Source: CAZMHJ01 sp964566075
Lineage (GTDB): Bacteria; Patescibacteriota; Saccharimonadia; Saccharimonadales; CAIOMD01
Reading direction: 5' to 3'
Assembly (NCBI GenBank): GCA_964566075.1
Contig: CAZMHJ010000020.1
Span: 1-16,830, forward strand
Length of the DNA stretch: 16,830 nucleotides
In this document: in pieces, positions 1-4,864 of the stretch
Numbering within the stretch: the stretch's first letter is position 1
Layout: each line of letters begins with the position of its first letter
Made by a program: the position numbers and the translations under genes
The notes under the pieces: model-generated
Seen by the model: only the letters and a program-made list of their open reading frames with translations
What the model was told of the DNA's origin: nothing
Database searches by the model: none

Positions 1-32
1 AGAAAAACCATTGCCAAAACAACTATGAAGAG

Positions 33-80
33 GCCCCCGGGACGAAAGGCCTCATACGAGTCTCGTCCCGGGGGCTTTAT
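33..80 (+). terminator. GC-rich hairpin terminator of an upstream plus-strand gene
   Basis: A perfect 13-bp inverted repeat (GCCCCCGGGACGA at 33-45 with TCGTCCCGGGGGC at 63-75) is followed on the plus strand by TTTATT. It most likely ends a plus-strand gene lying left of the window. The first 120 bases otherwise show no coding region. Confidence 0.7.
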
Positions 81-127
81 TCGCACGGGCTGGCGGTTGC
101 CACGTGCTACTACTAATGTACCTTACA

Positions 128-160
128 AATAAAAAAACCGCTCTAATAAGCGGTAGAAAA
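128..160 (-). terminator. Rho-independent terminator of the SPFH lipoprotein unit
   Basis: Read on the minus strand, a 6-bp stem (ACCGCT/AGCGGT, arms 137-142 and 149-154) is followed by seven T and then ATTTG. This is a classical intrinsic terminator, about 70 bases downstream of the lipoprotein stop codon and after the GC-rich hairpin at 183-224. Confidence 0.75.
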
Positions 161-182
161 AAGACAAGCTAAGAGTTGTTTC

Positions 183-224
183 GAGGTGGGCGGGCGCAGA
201 TTGCTCTGCGCCCGCCCGAACCTC
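183..224 (-). terminator. Long GC-rich hairpin at the lipoprotein gene end
   Basis: GGGCGGGCGCAGA (188-200) and TCTGCGCCCGCCC (205-217) form a perfect 13-bp stem with a TTGC loop. After a 2-nt bulge it extends five more pairs (183-187 with 220-224), so the stem reaches into the stop codon at 223-225. No T-tract follows directly. It may act as a terminator, an mRNA 3'-end protector, or both with the hairpin at 128-160. Confidence 0.65.
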
Positions 225-1143
225 ACTTGGTGGTCGCCGGGATGGTGACGTTCGACCCCTGCGGAACCGGCAGCACCGTGATGTCGCCCTTGGCGATCGC
301 CTGCGAGAGGAGATCGAGCTGCTTCTCAGTGAGCTTGTTCTTCTGGTAGTCGATGTAGCCAGCCTGGCCGAGCACGGCCACGATCGCCTTGATCGAGTCG
401 AGCTCGGTGTTGACAGTGGCGTTGCGCTGGAGCTGGGCGTCGTTCTCCGCCTTGGCGATCTCACGCCCAGTGAGAGAGTCCTTCAGAGCCGCCGACTCCA
501 GTACCGGCTTGTTGACCGTGAGCCTGAAATCGATGAAGAAGTTCCCGCCGCTGAGCTGTTGAGCGAACACCGGCAGCTGCTTGGCCATGTCGGACTCGAA
601 GTTGCCCCTGCCCGTTCCGTTGTAGATGTCGAGGTAGGTGCTGGTCTTGTCGTTGCTGGCCGCTGCTGATGCTGCGCTCTGGATGGCCTGCTCGATGTAG
701 ACGTCGAGCATGGCGTTCCAGCCGTCGTAGTTATCGCCGTCGATGTAGGCGTACTTGCCGCTCCACTGCTTGAGGCCGATTTTCTCGTGGAACGTGCGAA
801 GCGTGTTGCAGTCGGTGTTCAGCGAGAACGTGGCTACGCCACTGATGAGCAGTGTGACGTTGTTCTTGACGATCTTGACCGGCGCGCCGTCTGCGCCTTC
901 GTCGAGCGAGAACTTGTAGGTCCGCTCACCGGCCGGGTAGTAGTAGAAGTCGTCGCCGACTCCCGTGAACTCCTGGTGCGACGGTCCGAAGCAGTCGATG
1001 TAGCTCTTGCTCGTCGGGATGATGGGGTTGTCCTCGTAGTGGACAGCTGCCTCGCCGGGCGAGGTGCTGACCTGCGAACATCCTGACAGGACCGGAATCG
1101 CCACCAGTGCGGCGACGACGAGGCCTGCGAGCTTGACGTTCAT
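223..1143 (-). CDS. SPFH/prohibitin-like lipoprotein
   Basis: Predicted secreted lipoprotein of 306 residues. The N-terminus is a lipoprotein signal peptide with lipobox LSGC and the lipidated Cys at residue 22. The body resembles SPFH/Band 7 proteins: an early beta segment (PVKIVKNNVTLLISG) like the SPFH strand pair, then an Ala/Gln/Asn-rich helix region (AKAENDAQLQRNA), then a QLDLLSQAIAKGDITVLPVP tail typical of prohibitin C-termini. I chose ATG 1143 because AAGGAG lies just upstream; a longer frame from 1173 lacks this support. The start overlaps the stop of the upstream gene by four bases (ATGA), so the two are probably translationally coupled. Codon use is clearly GC-rich compared with genes beyond 3.2 kb. 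SPFH proteins usually scaffold membrane microdomains. An externally lipid-anchored SPFH protein is less usual, and its role here is unknown. The SPFH call rests on motif reading only. Confidence 0.8.
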   Translation of the reverse strand: MNVKLAGLVVAALVAIPVLSGCSQVSTSPGEAAVHYEDNPIIPTSKSYIDCFGPSHQEFTGVGDDFYYYPAGERTYKFSLDEGADGAPVKIVKNNVTLLISGVATFSLNTDCNTLRTFHEKIGLKQWSGKYAYIDGDNYDGWNAMLDVYIEQAIQSAASAAASNDKTSTYLDIYNGTGRGNFESDMAKQLPVFAQQLSGGNFFIDFRLTVNKPVLESAALKDSLTGREIAKAENDAQLQRNATVNTELDSIKAIVAVLGQAGYIDYQKNKLTEKQLDLLSQAIAKGDITVLPVPQGSNVTIPATTK

Positions 1144-1451
1144 GAAATCTCCTTGGGGTTGTCCTTGATCCATCGTTCGATGGGATCGGCGTACTCGCTG
1201 GGGATGAGGACTGCTGGATCTGCCAGCAGCTTTCTCATGATGTCTTCGGCACTCTGGAGTGCCTCTCGCTGTTGCACTAGATGCTTCTGAATGAGAGGGT
1301 TAACCCCCTCGAAACGAAGAAGATCTGGGGCGACATGCGCGAGGTCTGCCTGGCGCCTGCGCTTGATGCCGAGTCGAACCAGCGCAATCAGTCCGAGGAC
1401 CAACAGCACTGGGATGACAATAAACAGCAAGCCGGCTTCGAAACGAGCCAT
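1140..1451 (-). CDS. Small single-span membrane protein, unknown function
   Basis: A 103-residue protein with one N-terminal membrane helix (about residues 7-27, FEAGLLFIVIPVLLVLGLIA) followed by a basic stop (RLGIKRRRQ) that suggests a cytosolic C-terminus. The soluble part is predicted helical with an LIQKHLVQQREALQSAEDI stretch that could form a short coiled coil. No family is recognised. Its stop (TGA) overlaps the start of the SPFH lipoprotein by four bases, and both share the promoter at 1618-1646, so they probably form one functional pair. Start ATG 1451 has a modest purine-rich upstream stretch (AGGATGGAAAG). Confidence 0.75.
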   Translation of the reverse strand: MARFEAGLLFIVIPVLLVLGLIALVRLGIKRRRQADLAHVAPDLLRFEGVNPLIQKHLVQQREALQSAEDIMRKLLADPAVLIPSEYADPIERWIKDNPKEIS

Positions 1452-1617
1452 GGCTTTCCATCCTATATGCGCTGGTACTGTGCTTCCCAGATCGCACCTT
1501 AGTTACATGTTATATAACCAAAGTACGATCAAGGAAACCGCACAAATACCAAAAAATTCTCTTAGCTTGTCAAGGTACGGTAACGGGCGTCTCCACCTCT
1601 GTTACGATACGAAACAT

Positions 1618-1646
1618 ATAATAGCACAAAAATACAAAAAAGTCAA
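1618..1646 (-). promoter_or_regulatory. Sigma70-type promoter of the SPFH lipoprotein unit
   Basis: On the minus strand, TTGACT (1641-1646), a 17-bp spacer and TATTAT (1618-1623). The predicted start is near 1611, giving a leader of about 160 nt. The -35 box lies inside a 14-bp perfect palindrome (GTCAATATATTGAC, 1643-1656), which could be an operator. Confidence 0.65.
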
Positions 1647-1656
1647 TATATTGACC
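1637..1656 (-). terminator. AT-rich palindrome with T6 tail, weak terminator or operator
   Basis: GTCAATATATTGAC (1643-1656) is a perfect palindrome. On the minus strand it is followed by TTTTTTG. It could end the transcript started at 1910, or serve as an operator for the promoter at 1618-1646, whose -35 it contains. The stem is AT-rich, so terminator strength is doubtful. Confidence 0.35.
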
Positions 1657-1910
1657 TCTGTTTTTGATAAAACCTACGGAATCTGAATATAGAGGGCGTG
1701 AAACAACGCCAATTAGCAATGACCTTCGTACAAAATATTGGAAGCGTCTAACTTGTAATGCAAAACGATGTTTCACAGAACTATAGCTTCCTGACCCACT
1801 AACTATGCACCATCTTTGATGATGCGCACTTTATTGAGTCAGAAAAGATTCACATAGGTGTTTATCTATTCTTTTGGCTGTTAATGTACGTTCTTTGGTA
1901 TAAGAACGTA
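1637..1910 (-). ncRNA. Candidate noncoding RNA from a perfect-consensus promoter
   Basis: The stretch 1452-2061 holds no convincing protein gene. A minus-strand promoter with full consensus boxes fires at about 1910. The transcript would begin with a perfect 9-bp hairpin (arms 1902-1910 and 1887-1895, 6-nt loop), then contain an 8-bp hairpin (arms 1818-1825 and 1807-1814, one G-U pair) and a 5-bp hairpin near 1694-1709, and could end at the palindrome-T6 at 1637-1656. A 68-codon frame inside (1570-1776) has no SD and overlaps the next promoter, so I do not call it. The RNA could instead be a very long leader of the genes below 1451. Confidence 0.4.
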
Positions 1911-1916
1911 AAGGGT

Positions 1917-1945
1917 ATTATAGGACATATAATAAAATATGTCAA
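1917..1945 (-). promoter_or_regulatory. Perfect-consensus sigma70 promoter
   Basis: On the minus strand the boxes are exactly TTGACA (1940-1945) and TATAAT (1917-1922) with a 17-bp spacer. The predicted +1 at 1910 coincides with the outer base of a perfect 9-bp inverted repeat, so the RNA would start with a hairpin. It is the strongest promoter by sequence in the window. Confidence 0.75.
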
Positions 1946-2012
1946 TAGATTCGTTGTTTCTGACCCCAGTTATGCACAGGATACAGATATAAAATCAATA
2001 AACAATTGTTGT

Positions 2013-2052
2013 GGGCGGGACGGGCACTCGTGGTGAGTGCCCGTCCCTGCCC
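2013..2052 (-). terminator. GC-rich hairpin after the 72-residue Cys/His protein gene
   Basis: A 17-bp stem with one bulged base: GGGCGGGACGGGCACTC (2013-2029) pairs with 2035-2052 across a 5-nt loop (GTGGT). It starts 9 bases past the stop codon of the gene ending at 2062. The T-tract on the minus strand is poor (only TTGTTTATT further on). The outer arm sequence GTGGGCGGG is shared with the hairpin at 183-224. Confidence 0.65.
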
Positions 2053-2061
2053 GCAGGGAGG

Positions 2062-2280
2062 TTACGAAGTGATCGCTCCGGTTTCGGCGCCATATGCAGC
2101 TTCACAGTCGTAGTGATGCATCGCACCACTCGCGTCTTGCCAGTGTGCATCGGGCCAAAATCGAGACCGCGCATAGATCTGAGGCGCTTTGCATTCGGGT
2201 TCGACGCACTGAAGGCTAGAACCCTCGTAGCTAATTGCGCCGCCTGTTCGCACGTCATCGCTTTTCGGTGCAGCTGGCAT
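2062..2280 (-). CDS. Small Cys/His-rich protein, possible zinc binder
   Basis: A 72-residue soluble protein of unknown family. It has Cys25 and Cys30 (CVEPEC), then a His, a His-His pair and a further Cys (MHHYDCE), spaced as possible ligands of one zinc ion. Start ATG 2280 is supported by AAGGAG a few bases upstream. It follows the 59-residue zinc-ribbon-like gene by 23 bases on the same strand, so the two probably form an operon driven from 2533-2561. Base composition is high in GC like its island neighbours. A long GC-rich hairpin follows the stop. Zinc binding is an inference from Cys/His spacing only. Confidence 0.65.
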   Translation of the reverse strand: MPAAPKSDDVRTGGAISYEGSSLQCVEPECKAPQIYARSRFWPDAHWQDASGAMHHYDCEAAYGAETGAITS

Positions 2281-2303
2281 GGTATCTCCTTGCCGACAAG
2301 TCG

Positions 2304-2483
2304 CTAGTTAACGTGCCGCGACATCTTGACCTGGCCGCGCTCGGCCGCCGGGAAACGACGCCACTCACGGCCGCAGCTTGGACAGATTTCGAGGATGATG
2401 TTGCCATCGTTGTTGTCGGGCTTGAACTGTGTTCCGGCTTCAGCCTTGTGATGCTTGATAATGCAGAGCCACCTGGCAAGCAT
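2304..2483 (-). CDS. Small zinc-ribbon-like protein
   Basis: A 59-residue protein. A CIIKHH segment near the N-terminus and CPSCG about 25 residues later give a Cys/His pair plus a CxxC pair, the spacing of short bacterial zinc-ribbon proteins. I chose ATG 2483 because GGGGAGGA lies 4-12 bases upstream. A longer frame to 2597 would run through the promoter and a leader hairpin, so it is unlikely. It is the first gene of a two-gene operon with the 72-residue Cys/His protein. Function unknown; small proteins of this kind often come from phages or islands. Confidence 0.65.
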   Translation of the reverse strand: MLARWLCIIKHHKAEAGTQFKPDNNDGNIILEICPSCGREWRRFPAAERGQVKMSRHVN

Positions 2484-2503
2484 GGGTCCTCCCCTGGTAC
2501 ATT

Positions 2504-2521
2504 TTGGGCTTTTTGGCCCAA
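2504..2521 (-). promoter_or_regulatory. Leader hairpin of the zinc-ribbon gene
   Basis: TTGGGC (2504-2509) and GCCCAA (2516-2521) form a 6-bp stem that starts about 5 nt after the predicted RNA start (near 2526) and lies upstream of the SD of the gene starting at 2483. Confidence 0.4.
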
Positions 2522-2532
2522 GAACAGTTTTA

Positions 2533-2561
2533 ATTAGACCATACAAAAACAGTTGTTGCAA
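2533..2561 (-). promoter_or_regulatory. Promoter of the small zinc-protein operon
   Basis: On the minus strand, TTGCAA (2556-2561), a 17-bp spacer and TCTAAT (2533-2538). The -35 box is a palindrome and also serves the divergent promoter at 2556-2584. Confidence 0.55.
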
Positions 2562-2584
2562 TAAAATATAAAAAATTATATAGT
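2556..2584 (+). promoter_or_regulatory. Promoter of the 110-residue protein gene, sharing a -35 box
   Basis: TTGCAA (2556-2561), a 17-bp spacer and TATAGT (2579-2584). An inverted repeat TAGTCAG/CTGACTA (2584-2590 and 2602-2608) overlaps the -10 and the expected start near 2591, which suits an operator. Confidence 0.55.
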
Positions 2585-2624
2585 AGTCAGGCCTCAATCA
2601 TCTGACTATAGAAAGTTGGTGCAC

Positions 2625-2957
2625 ATGAAGCTGCTCGGTTTGTGCGATGACGCCTGGAAAGCAATGGTCGAATCGGTGTTCGATACGGCCTGCAAGAACT
2701 ATGGCGAGACCCGTCTCCCCCACGAGATGAACCTTCGCTTCAAGCGTCATGGCGAACTGACGGAAATCATGCTGCCGGCAGGTACATCACTGTTCTTCCC
2801 GCTTCTCGGCGGTCCCCAGGGTGACCGCAAGAAGGCCAAGCGGTCCAAGGACACATGTGTTGTACTCGGTGAGAGCGTCCACATGACGCTCAGCATCACC
2901 CCACTTGGGGTCGAGATCAGCTCGTACAGCAGGATGCGTACGCCGTCACACGTCTAA
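2625..2957 (+). CDS. Hypothetical 110-residue island protein
   Basis: Unrecognised soluble protein with GC-rich codons. An acidic, helical N-terminal part (CDDAWKAMVESVFDTACKNY) is followed by a basic region (GPQGDRKKAKRSKD) and a beta-rich end. There is no signal peptide or membrane segment. In-frame starts are TTG 2616, GTG 2619 and ATG 2625. None has a strong SD (only GAAAG at 2611-2615), and I prefer ATG 2625. It stands alone, divergent from the zinc-protein operon, with a promoter at 2556-2584 and a strong hairpin after the stop. Confidence 0.65.
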   Translation: MKLLGLCDDAWKAMVESVFDTACKNYGETRLPHEMNLRFKRHGELTEIMLPAGTSLFFPLLGGPQGDRKKAKRSKDTCVVLGESVHMTLSITPLGVEISSYSRMRTPSHV

Positions 2958-2966
2958 GCAGATGAT

Positions 2967-3005
2967 GCGAGGGCCCCGGTACCATATGGTATACGGGGCC
3001 CTCGC
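2967..3005 (+). terminator. Perfect GC-rich hairpin terminator
   Basis: GCGAGGGCCCCG (2967-2978) pairs perfectly with CGGGGCCCTCGC (2994-3005). The loop region itself contains a 12-bp palindrome (TACCATATGGTA), so the stem can extend further. It lies 9 bases after the stop at 2957. No strong T-tract follows. Confidence 0.65.
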
Positions 3006-3072
3006 AGGTAAATCTTACTTTTACATAGGTGCTAAACACACTTAGCCCGTATGCAATAGTACGATTGTGCAA

Positions 3073-3195
3073 TTAGCGAGATTTAAGTGCGCGTTGCGCA
3101 TCTCGCTCTGTGTCGCGTTTTTTTATCTTTTCGCGCTTGTATAGCTTCGCGCAATGAGCACTATTTTTGAATGCTGGTGCTCTTTGGCTCTGCAT
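3073..3195 (-). pseudogene. Diverged duplicate of the smpB 3' end, or a 40-residue SmpB-tail peptide
   Basis: A 41-codon frame (ATG 3195 to TAA 3073) lies directly downstream of smpB on the same strand. Its last 26 residues align without gaps to the SmpB C-terminus (about 14 identities), both ending in RALKSR, with KRxxxxKKR and RD also shared. At DNA level 14 bases are identical (CGAGATTTAAGTGC at 3077-3090 and 3250-3263). The first 14 or so residues do not clearly match SmpB. No SD precedes the ATG. It is either a relic of an older smpB end displaced by insertion or duplication, or a small expressed basic peptide. Confidence 0.6.
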
Positions 3196-3245
3196 ATATT
3201 CTCACTAACCGTTCGAATATCGTATTTGCAAATATGCCAAAATCT

Positions 3246-3713
3246 CTAACGAGATTTAAGTGCACGTTCAATATCACGCACTTCGGCACGTTTTTTCAAA
3301 ACTTGCCGCTTGTCATATTTGCGCAGACCCTTAGCCGTAGCAATTTCCACCTTAATAAAGCGTCCACTAGTATGTAATTTTAAGGGGATAATAGTGAGTC
3401 CTTGTTCTTTAGCGGTGGCAAGTTCGGCTAATTCTCGTTTTTTTACGAGCAATTTACGCGCTCGCGTTTGTTGTGTTTCAGGGAGTGCCGAACGGTTTGC
3501 GTTGGTTGCATTTACTGTGGCGTTATACAGCCATAGTTCACCGTCTTTTATGTTTACAAAAGCGCCTCTAAGATGACCATGGCCCGTTCGGAGGCTTTTG
3601 ACCTCTGCCCCGCTCAGCGCAATACCAGCCTGGTAGGTTTGCTTTAACTCGTAATCTCGGCGGGCCTGCGTATTAACAATACTGCTCGGCTTAGCGGACT
3701 TACTAGATTTCAT
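3246..3713 (-). CDS. smpB: SsrA-binding protein SmpB
   Basis: The 155-residue partner of tmRNA in trans-translation. It delivers tmRNA to ribosomes stalled on broken mRNA. The family pattern is clear: NTQARRDYEL near the N-terminus, GIALSGAEVKSLRTGHGHLRGAFVNI, ELWLYNATV, RARKLLVKKREL, GLTIIPLKLH, and a basic C-terminal tail (KYDKRQVLKKR) that enters the mRNA channel. ATG 3713 is chosen because the predicted RNA start (about 3714) is at this codon; a longer frame from 3749 would begin inside the promoter. No SD is present, so the mRNA looks leaderless. It is divergent from the hydrolase gene at 3784. A partial copy of its 3' end lies just downstream. Confidence 0.95.
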   Translation of the reverse strand: MKSSKSAKPSSIVNTQARRDYELKQTYQAGIALSGAEVKSLRTGHGHLRGAFVNIKDGELWLYNATVNATNANRSALPETQQTRARKLLVKKRELAELATAKEQGLTIIPLKLHTSGRFIKVEIATAKGLRKYDKRQVLKKRAEVRDIERALKSR

Positions 3714-3720
3714 AATTACT

Positions 3721-3749
3721 ATTGTACAACAGAGGTAATTTGTTGACAA
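3721..3749 (-). promoter_or_regulatory. Promoter of smpB, giving a leaderless mRNA
   Basis: On the minus strand, TTGTCA (3744-3749), a 17-bp spacer and TACAAT (3721-3726). The expected +1 near 3714 coincides with the smpB ATG (3713). The -35 overlaps that of the divergent promoter. Confidence 0.6.
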
Positions 3750-3771
3750 ATTTATAACAAAGTAGTATGGT
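3743..3771 (+). promoter_or_regulatory. Promoter of the alpha/beta hydrolase gene
   Basis: TTGACA (3743-3748), a 17-bp spacer and TATGGT (3766-3771). The expected +1 near 3778 leaves only about six leader bases before ATG 3784 and no SD. Confidence 0.5.
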
Positions 3772-3783
3772 AATATTTAATCT

Positions 3784-4863
3784 ATGGAGTATCCAAGGCA
3801 ATCAGTTTTACCAGCCATGCGCATTGATGCCGACCACTATCCTGTTCGTACCGCATGGTCACTCACTGATGAGGTATTGACTGAAGCTCGATACTCGCTA
3901 CGGGGTACGCAAGCGGAAGATTTACGTGCATTAGCAGCTCAACCGTCAACCGTTGTGCCGATAGACGACTCCCGGAACACCTATTATCATTTTTTTGAGA
4001 GTCCCGGCGCCGAACACACTGTTGTCCACTTTCAACCGGTAGCAAATGACTTAGAGCATCATCCACAAGGTGCATCACAAGCAATTGCCATGAATGCACT
4101 CGGGTATAATGTTTTGTTTTTGTCTCAAAACGCAACGCAGCTAACAAAAGATGAGCGTAGAAAAGTCTGGCATGGCGATTTGACGCCACTCGGCGAACAG
4201 CGATTGCGTATCTTGGAATTTGCTGCAAATGAGGGTCATATAGAACTCGGTAGTATTGCGCTTGCGGGCTATTCGTTTGGCGCAAGCGACGCAGCAATAA
4301 CAAGTGCGCTTATCGCCGAAAAAGGTATTGGTACTATACGAAGCTCAGTCTTTGGTGAGCCAGCGAATATAACTAATCGGAACGTACTTAAATTGCTGCT
4401 CGATTTTGCTGGCCCTAAAGCTGCTGGTGGAAAGCAGCTTATTGATAGTGTTTTACTGTCACAGGATCCCGCGCTTATTGAGCTGTGGGATGCTAAGCGA
4501 GGCGCTAAGACGAGTTTGTATATGAAAGAAGACTTCGCACATTTTGCGAGGGCAATTTTAAAGCGCGATAACCTTTGGCTTGCGGCGGCTCTTCGTCATA
4601 ATCGGTTTACTCAAGATGTTGAACGTGGCTTGGTTGCTCAAAAAGGTGGTGTAATGGTGCTCCATAAAGACCACGACAGTGTTCTTACGCCAGAGGCAGA
4701 TTTTAGTGAGGTAGAGCGTCGCCTTACTATTGCAGCCAAACTTGGCGATGTTTCACTTATTAGCGTTCGTAGTGCCTCAGAACCATGGGTTGGGCATGCA
4801 ATTGGTGATAACCCTTGGTTTTGGGCTTCTTTGGTTCGGTTGTCACTCGATAAAACAATCTAA
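3784..4863 (+). CDS. Alpha/beta-hydrolase fold protein
   Basis: A 359-residue soluble protein. The nucleophile elbow is LAGYSFGAS, with Ser164 in a GxSxG motif after a predicted strand (SIALAGYS). Likely acid and base partners lie in the C-terminal part (HKDHDSVLTP and GHAIGDN). An N-terminal extension of about 70 residues precedes the hydrolase core. There is no signal peptide, so it is probably cytosolic. The substrate cannot be told; esterase, lipase or acyltransferase roles are all possible. ATG 3784 lacks an SD and sits about six bases from the predicted RNA start. It converges with the anchored glycosidase gene, with a single base between the two stop codons and no terminator visible. 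Confidence 0.75.
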   Translation: MEYPRQSVLPAMRIDADHYPVRTAWSLTDEVLTEARYSLRGTQAEDLRALAAQPSTVVPIDDSRNTYYHFFESPGAEHTVVHFQPVANDLEHHPQGASQAIAMNALGYNVLFLSQNATQLTKDERRKVWHGDLTPLGEQRLRILEFAANEGHIELGSIALAGYSFGASDAAITSALIAEKGIGTIRSSVFGEPANITNRNVLKLLLDFAGPKAAGGKQLIDSVLLSQDPALIELWDAKRGAKTSLYMKEDFAHFARAILKRDNLWLAAALRHNRFTQDVERGLVAQKGGVMVLHKDHDSVLTPEADFSEVERRLTIAAKLGDVSLISVRSASEPWVGHAIGDNPWFWASLVRLSLDKTI

Positions 4864-4864
4864 T

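Noticed and set aside
787..1086. Plus-strand frame opposite the lipoprotein gene
   Set aside because: A shadow of the GC-rich codons of the lipoprotein; no SD and no protein features.
1570..1776. 68-codon minus-strand frame
   Set aside because: No SD, codon use unlike the island genes, and it runs across the promoter at 1618-1646.
2013..2052. Integron attC site
   Set aside because: The hairpin is long and near-perfect, but it lacks the RYYYAAC/GTTRRRY ends and the extrahelical bases of attC sites, and no integrase is in the window.
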